DNA from: Cololabis saira
Lineage: Eukaryota > Chordata > Actinopteri > Beloniformes > Belonidae
Assembly (NCBI RefSeq): GCF_033807715.1
Contig: NC_084587.1
Span: 19,701,017 to 19,765,016 of the forward strand
Length of the DNA: 64,000 bases
Direction of reading: 5' to 3'
A model generated the notes under the pieces. It saw nothing but the letters and a program-made list of their open reading frames with translations. It had not been told where the DNA came from and made no database searches. Positions 58,317 to 64,000 of this stretch are shown piece after piece. The number at the start of each line of letters is the position of its first letter. Position 1 is the first letter of the stretch. Position numbers and translations under genes: made by a program.

Positions 58317-59176
58317 TATGGAGCCAAATCAAGGCCAAAAGTTTTGCTAGTTTGAAAATAAAATTTGAACCTGAAAATTCTTTTTTACAGTTTCAATTTT
58401 ATTTTTTTCAGTATCAGATCTTTTTTTCAGTATCAAATCTTTTTTTCAGTTTCACGTCTTTTTTTTCAGTTTCACATCTTTTTTTTCAGTTTCACTTCTT
58501 TTTTTTTCAGTTTCAAATTTTTTTTTCAGGTTCAGACTTTTGGCCCCAATCTGGCGTGGGGGGCGTGGCATCAACTGAGAGGGGCGTGGCATCATGAGTG
58601 ACAGCAGAACAGAGAAGGCGGGGGACGTTCCTCAGTCATGTTGCCTTCAGGAAACGTAGGTTGCAGAAGTTATCAGTAGAAGTATGATTCAACACTGTAT
58701 ATACACCATATTCACATGATTGGCAGTGGAACAAACTGATATTAGTGACACATTTCTGTTTAAAAAGCTGTTTTAGACCGTACTTGGCACCAATCGCAGT
58801 ATAAAAGCAATAAACTATACTAGACTGTACAGTTCAACAGCCACACTTTAAAGTTTGACATTTCCCACTTCCACATACTACCAAGTACGGCCTTCTCTGT
58901 TCTGCTGTCACTCATGATGCCACAACCCTCTCAGTTGATGCCACGCCCCCCACGCCAGATCGGGGCCAAAAGTCTGAACCTGAAAAAAAAAGAAGTGAAA
59001 CTGGAAAAAAAAGATTTGAAACTGAAAAAAAGATTTGAAACTGAAATAAAAAGATTTGAAACTGAAAAAAAAGATCTGATACTGAAAAAAATAAAATTGA
59101 AACTGTAAAAAAGAATTTTCAGGTTCAAATTTTATTTTCAAATTAGCAAAACTTTTGGCCTTGATTTGGCTCCATA
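58317..59176. mobile_element. long-inverted-repeat element B, TATGGAGC ends, 6-bp target duplication
   Basis: Left end TATGGAGCCAAATCAAGG and right end CCTTGATTTGGCTCCATA. AATCTG flanks at 58311..58316 and 59177..59182. The arms are about 300 bp each (58317..58620 and 58889..59176) and nearly identical. Each holds six to eight tandem units of about 19 bp with the core cagtttcaaatcttttttt. Between the arms is a 268-bp unique spacer. Phe/Lys-rich frames are artefacts of the repeats. Confidence 0.93.
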
Positions 59177-59189
59177 AATCTGCAGATGC

Positions 59190-61120
<1,931 letters not shown>

Positions 61121-61182
61121 TGATAAATTGAAGATGTTTTTGAAACATTTATGTTACATCAGAAATGCTTAGAAATATATTA

Positions 61183-61227
<45 letters not shown>
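61183..61227 (+). repeat. (TTA)n microsatellite
   Basis: About 15 TTA units. Confidence 0.93.
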
Positions 61228-61233
<6 letters not shown>

Positions 61234-63310
61234 ATTAAGCTTAATAACTTCAGCCATAACTTCTTAATGATCAAAATGTATCAAGCAAAGCTTAATAAGC
61301 AACATTTCATAAACACTGTTTGCCCCATAATACTTTAAAAAAAAGTATTTACTTATTTGAATTAACAGCTCTAGTACCTCAATACAGACATGAAGTTTAA
61401 ATATAAACTTTTTTTTCCCTTTCCCTGTACCAGAGGTTGGGAATGAAAGGAAAAAAGAAAATAAATAAATATGAAATTACTGACGAAAGCAGGAAGGTTA
61501 TATAAATCTGAAAAGGTTGACTGATTATTTTTCATAAAAATTCTGGTTTTACCAAACATTTTTAATATTCAATATTTATTTAATTTGGTTTTTTTACTAT
61601 CTAAAAGATAACTTAGTCCAAGCTTGAGCAGTGTTAGTATCGTGGTCTTTGAACTGGACCTGGTCTAAGGCCCCCGCCCTTCCTCTAAAATGCAGTGGAA
61701 CAGTACTTCAGTCTGAAAGAGAAAAAAAAAAACAACTTTACAGAATACCTTGAGCATTCCCCTGCTAGAAGAGATCTCTCCTGCTCCATTTCAAAGTGAG
61801 TAAGTTAAACTCACCAAAACAGAAATTCAGCGCAGATGTGATGTGATTACTCATTTAAGCACTGTTTTTCAACTATGTTACCATTATTTTTCTGTCGTCG
61901 TTTTTCAGTTTTTCTGTCGCCAACTGACTGAAACTGAAGAGTGACAACGTCTCTTGACTTGGGACAAAAAATAAAAATAATAAAAAAATGCTGTACCGCT
62001 CTAGAATATTGATCAGGCGGTTCTTGGTATCTGGTATTCTACCAGAGGAAAATAAACATAAAGGAGTTTCATTTTCTTAATTGAACCAAAATTCACGGGA
62101 AACGTCTATTACTTTAGATGTGTCCTATGAGGCAGCACCTGCTTAATTTAACCCCTGAAGGTTTCCTGAAGAGGCGATGTGACGTCTGAAATTCTGGATC
62201 GCTGAATGGTGCCATAATAATTTATACCAGTTTCAGTCAGGTATCATAAGTAAGCTATTTTTGCCAGGTTTAGCTTATCTAAACTACTGAGATGACAAGC
62301 GAATTTAATAGAAAATGGAGAATGACTGAATGTTTGAGTCAGCCCCTACTGGTAGTTGGAGGATCTTCACTTTTTGGCACTAACTGGATTGTTTGAGACA
62401 AGCAAGCAATGGATGTAGCCCTTTGGTTCCAAGATCTGCAGTATTGATTGACCTGTGTTGTACTGGAGCATTAGCAGGTCATAAAAAATGTGTGGCACAT
62501 TTTCAGTACGGGCGAGTTGGATACATGAGCCTACGAGACATCTCTCCTTTGCAAGCGTCTCTGCAACTCGGACATAAGTGATTCCGAGAAGAAACAGAAC
62601 TGTAAAAAATGTGTAAAAAAAAAAAAGGCAACACCTATCGTTTATGAGAAGACGGCAGTGAGTAAAGTGTTCCCCATGGCATCGTACCTGGCATCAGTAT
62701 GCAGTGGCCAGTGCAGAGGGTATATCAGTGGCTTCCGTAAACCAGTGAATCATGCTGAGACATGTAATTACAAGTAAAACCTCTGCCTTGCTGAAAACAT
62801 ATGTAGGAGCCAAGGTTTTAGACCAAACATTACTCTTGAAGAAAAAAGCAAACTCCCTCTGCTCCAGTCGAATCCACGGGTTGAAATTTGAATAAGCCCG
62901 AACATTTCTCAAGCTCCTCTCATGAAACACATGGAACTATGAGAGTATGTGATTGGGCTAAACGGGTTCATAGTGATGAGCTTGTAATGTTGTAATTAGC
63001 GGCCGTCCCAGGTGAAAGATGACCGTAGCAATGACCTTACTATATGACTTTTTTATATTAATTTTTTTCAAGCATGCATGCACGCAGGCAGAGACAGTAA
63101 ATAAAGCAATTTGATCTTCACTATTTTTCAAAAGAATTTCCTGTATTTCAAGGAAGTTGAAGGTCCTTCCTCTCCAGGTCGCAGCATGCTACTGCATTAA
63201 TAGGAGAGGATTGATAAGGGTTTTTCTTTTTTTTTCCCATACTCTACTACACTGTCTGACTTCAACCATGGAGTCATTTGGTCAAATCTATGCCCCTTCT
63301 GGGAATAGAA
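61228..63310. other. intergenic, nothing recognised
   Basis: No gene or element boundary was found; open frames are short. Confidence 0.45.
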
Positions 63311-63317
63311 TAGGTAT

Positions 63318-63672
63318 GGAAGAGTATTAGGTCCACTGAAAAAAATATACAATACTGAGAATAAAGTATTTTCAGAATTCAGAGTTCTGAGATTAAAGTC
63401 ACAAGTCAGAATTCTAAGAAAAAAGTCAGAAGTTAGAATTCTTAGAAAAAAAATCTGAAGTAAAAATTCTGTGAAAATTCTGACTTTAATCTCACAATTC
63501 TGAGAAAAAAAGTCTTCTTAGAATTCTGTCAGAATTCTGAGATTATAGTCAGAAGTACGACATTTTTCTCAGAATTCTAAGATTTAAATCAGAATTCTGA
63601 GATTATAGTCAGAATTCTGACTTCTTTCTTAGAATTACATTTTTCTTTTCTTCAGTGGCCTTATACTCTTCC
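63318..63672. mobile_element. inverted-repeat element filled with AGAATTCTGA repeats
   Basis: Left end GGAAGAGTATTAGGTCCACTG and its right-hand counterpart cagtggccttatactcttcc are imperfect inverted repeats. The inside is a string of degenerate units with the palindrome tcagaattctga and spacer gattatagtcagaa in both orientations. No target duplication is clear. Confidence 0.7.
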
Positions 63673-64000
63673 GTAAATAAGACCTCGGCTACAGCAACCA
63701 TGTGTCCTGTGGCCAGTGGACCACTTTGAACGGGAAAGATTTTAAAGCCAGAAACCACTCTGTGCTCCAGATGTTGGCATCTTTCAAGCGGTGGCAGCAG
63801 AGTCCGAACAGAATGTGAATGGGTAAATGATACCGGACGGTCCTCACTTGACTTCCTCTCCTGCTCTGGCAGCTTCAGTCTGAGATATAGTAGAGAGTGG
63901 TTGGCCCTCGAATTCAAGTCTTCAGATAGTCAGCAGTTCTGTTAGTCTTCAAGAGGCAGATACTGGTCCAAAAGGATTTTACTCCCAGTAATTCTTTTTA
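63673..64000. other. right edge, nothing recognised
   Basis: A minus-strand open frame of about 100 codons spans 63609..63917, but part of it lies in the repeat element and no family was recognised. Confidence 0.4.

Noticed and set aside
58250..59141. Phe-rich and Lys-rich proteins at 58.3 and 59.0 kb
   Set aside because: Both come from the poly-T/poly-A tandem units of the inverted-repeat element's arms.

Overview
The window reads as nuclear DNA of a teleost fish, probably a percomorph. It has vertebrate intron-exon structure, a high density of fish-type DNA transposons, LINE fragments and dinucleotide microsatellites, and a gene pair of vertebrate chromosome-9p21 type. I cannot name the species.

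Only two protein-coding genes are supported. On the plus strand, the last four coding exons of mtap (methylthioadenosine phosphorylase; 7474..7576, 8717..8956, 12664..12786, 14121..14159) encode the C-terminal 167 residues. The first four exons, about 116 residues, lie beyond the left edge, so positions 1-7473 are mtap intron. On the minus strand, a complete two-exon INK4 gene, cdkn2a/b (18745..18623 and 16492..16235), encodes a 126-residue four-ankyrin CDK4/6 inhibitor. The two genes are convergent, with about 0.8 kb between their poly(A) signals. This keeps the MTAP-CDKN2 linkage known from other vertebrates. One enzyme salvages the methylthioadenosine made in polyamine synthesis; the other restrains G1 cyclin-dependent kinases. 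The linkage is positional, not a shared pathway.

From about 19.1 kb to the right end I find no convincing host gene. This intergenic stretch is a stack of mobile elements. hAT-type elements with 8-bp target duplications are at 24.4, 27.5, 49.8 and 56.8 kb, with two more inside mtap introns. Tc1/mariner relics lie at 20.9-22.5, 23.5 and 57.1 kb. Many LINE 3' ends are present, two of them (45.3 and 55.9 kb) with 15-bp target duplications. Two inverted copies of a 1.8-1.9 kb GGGCCC-ended repeat lie at 32.2 and 51.9 kb. A 1.7 kb tandem segmental duplication (49799..51504 and 51505..55767) has its second copy invaded by two later elements. There are several microsatellites and an 18-bp minisatellite at 60.5-61.1 kb.

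The most unusual structures are two long-inverted-repeat elements (54850..55629 and 58317..59176). Both begin TATGGAGC, both have 6-bp target duplications, and both have arms built from short tandem sub-repeats. Around the two genes, the notable points are a GC-AG intron in mtap, a transposon-like terminus about 30 nt from the cdkn2a/b 3' splice site, and a perfect 32-bp-arm palindrome about 50 nt from the cdkn2a/b 5' splice site.
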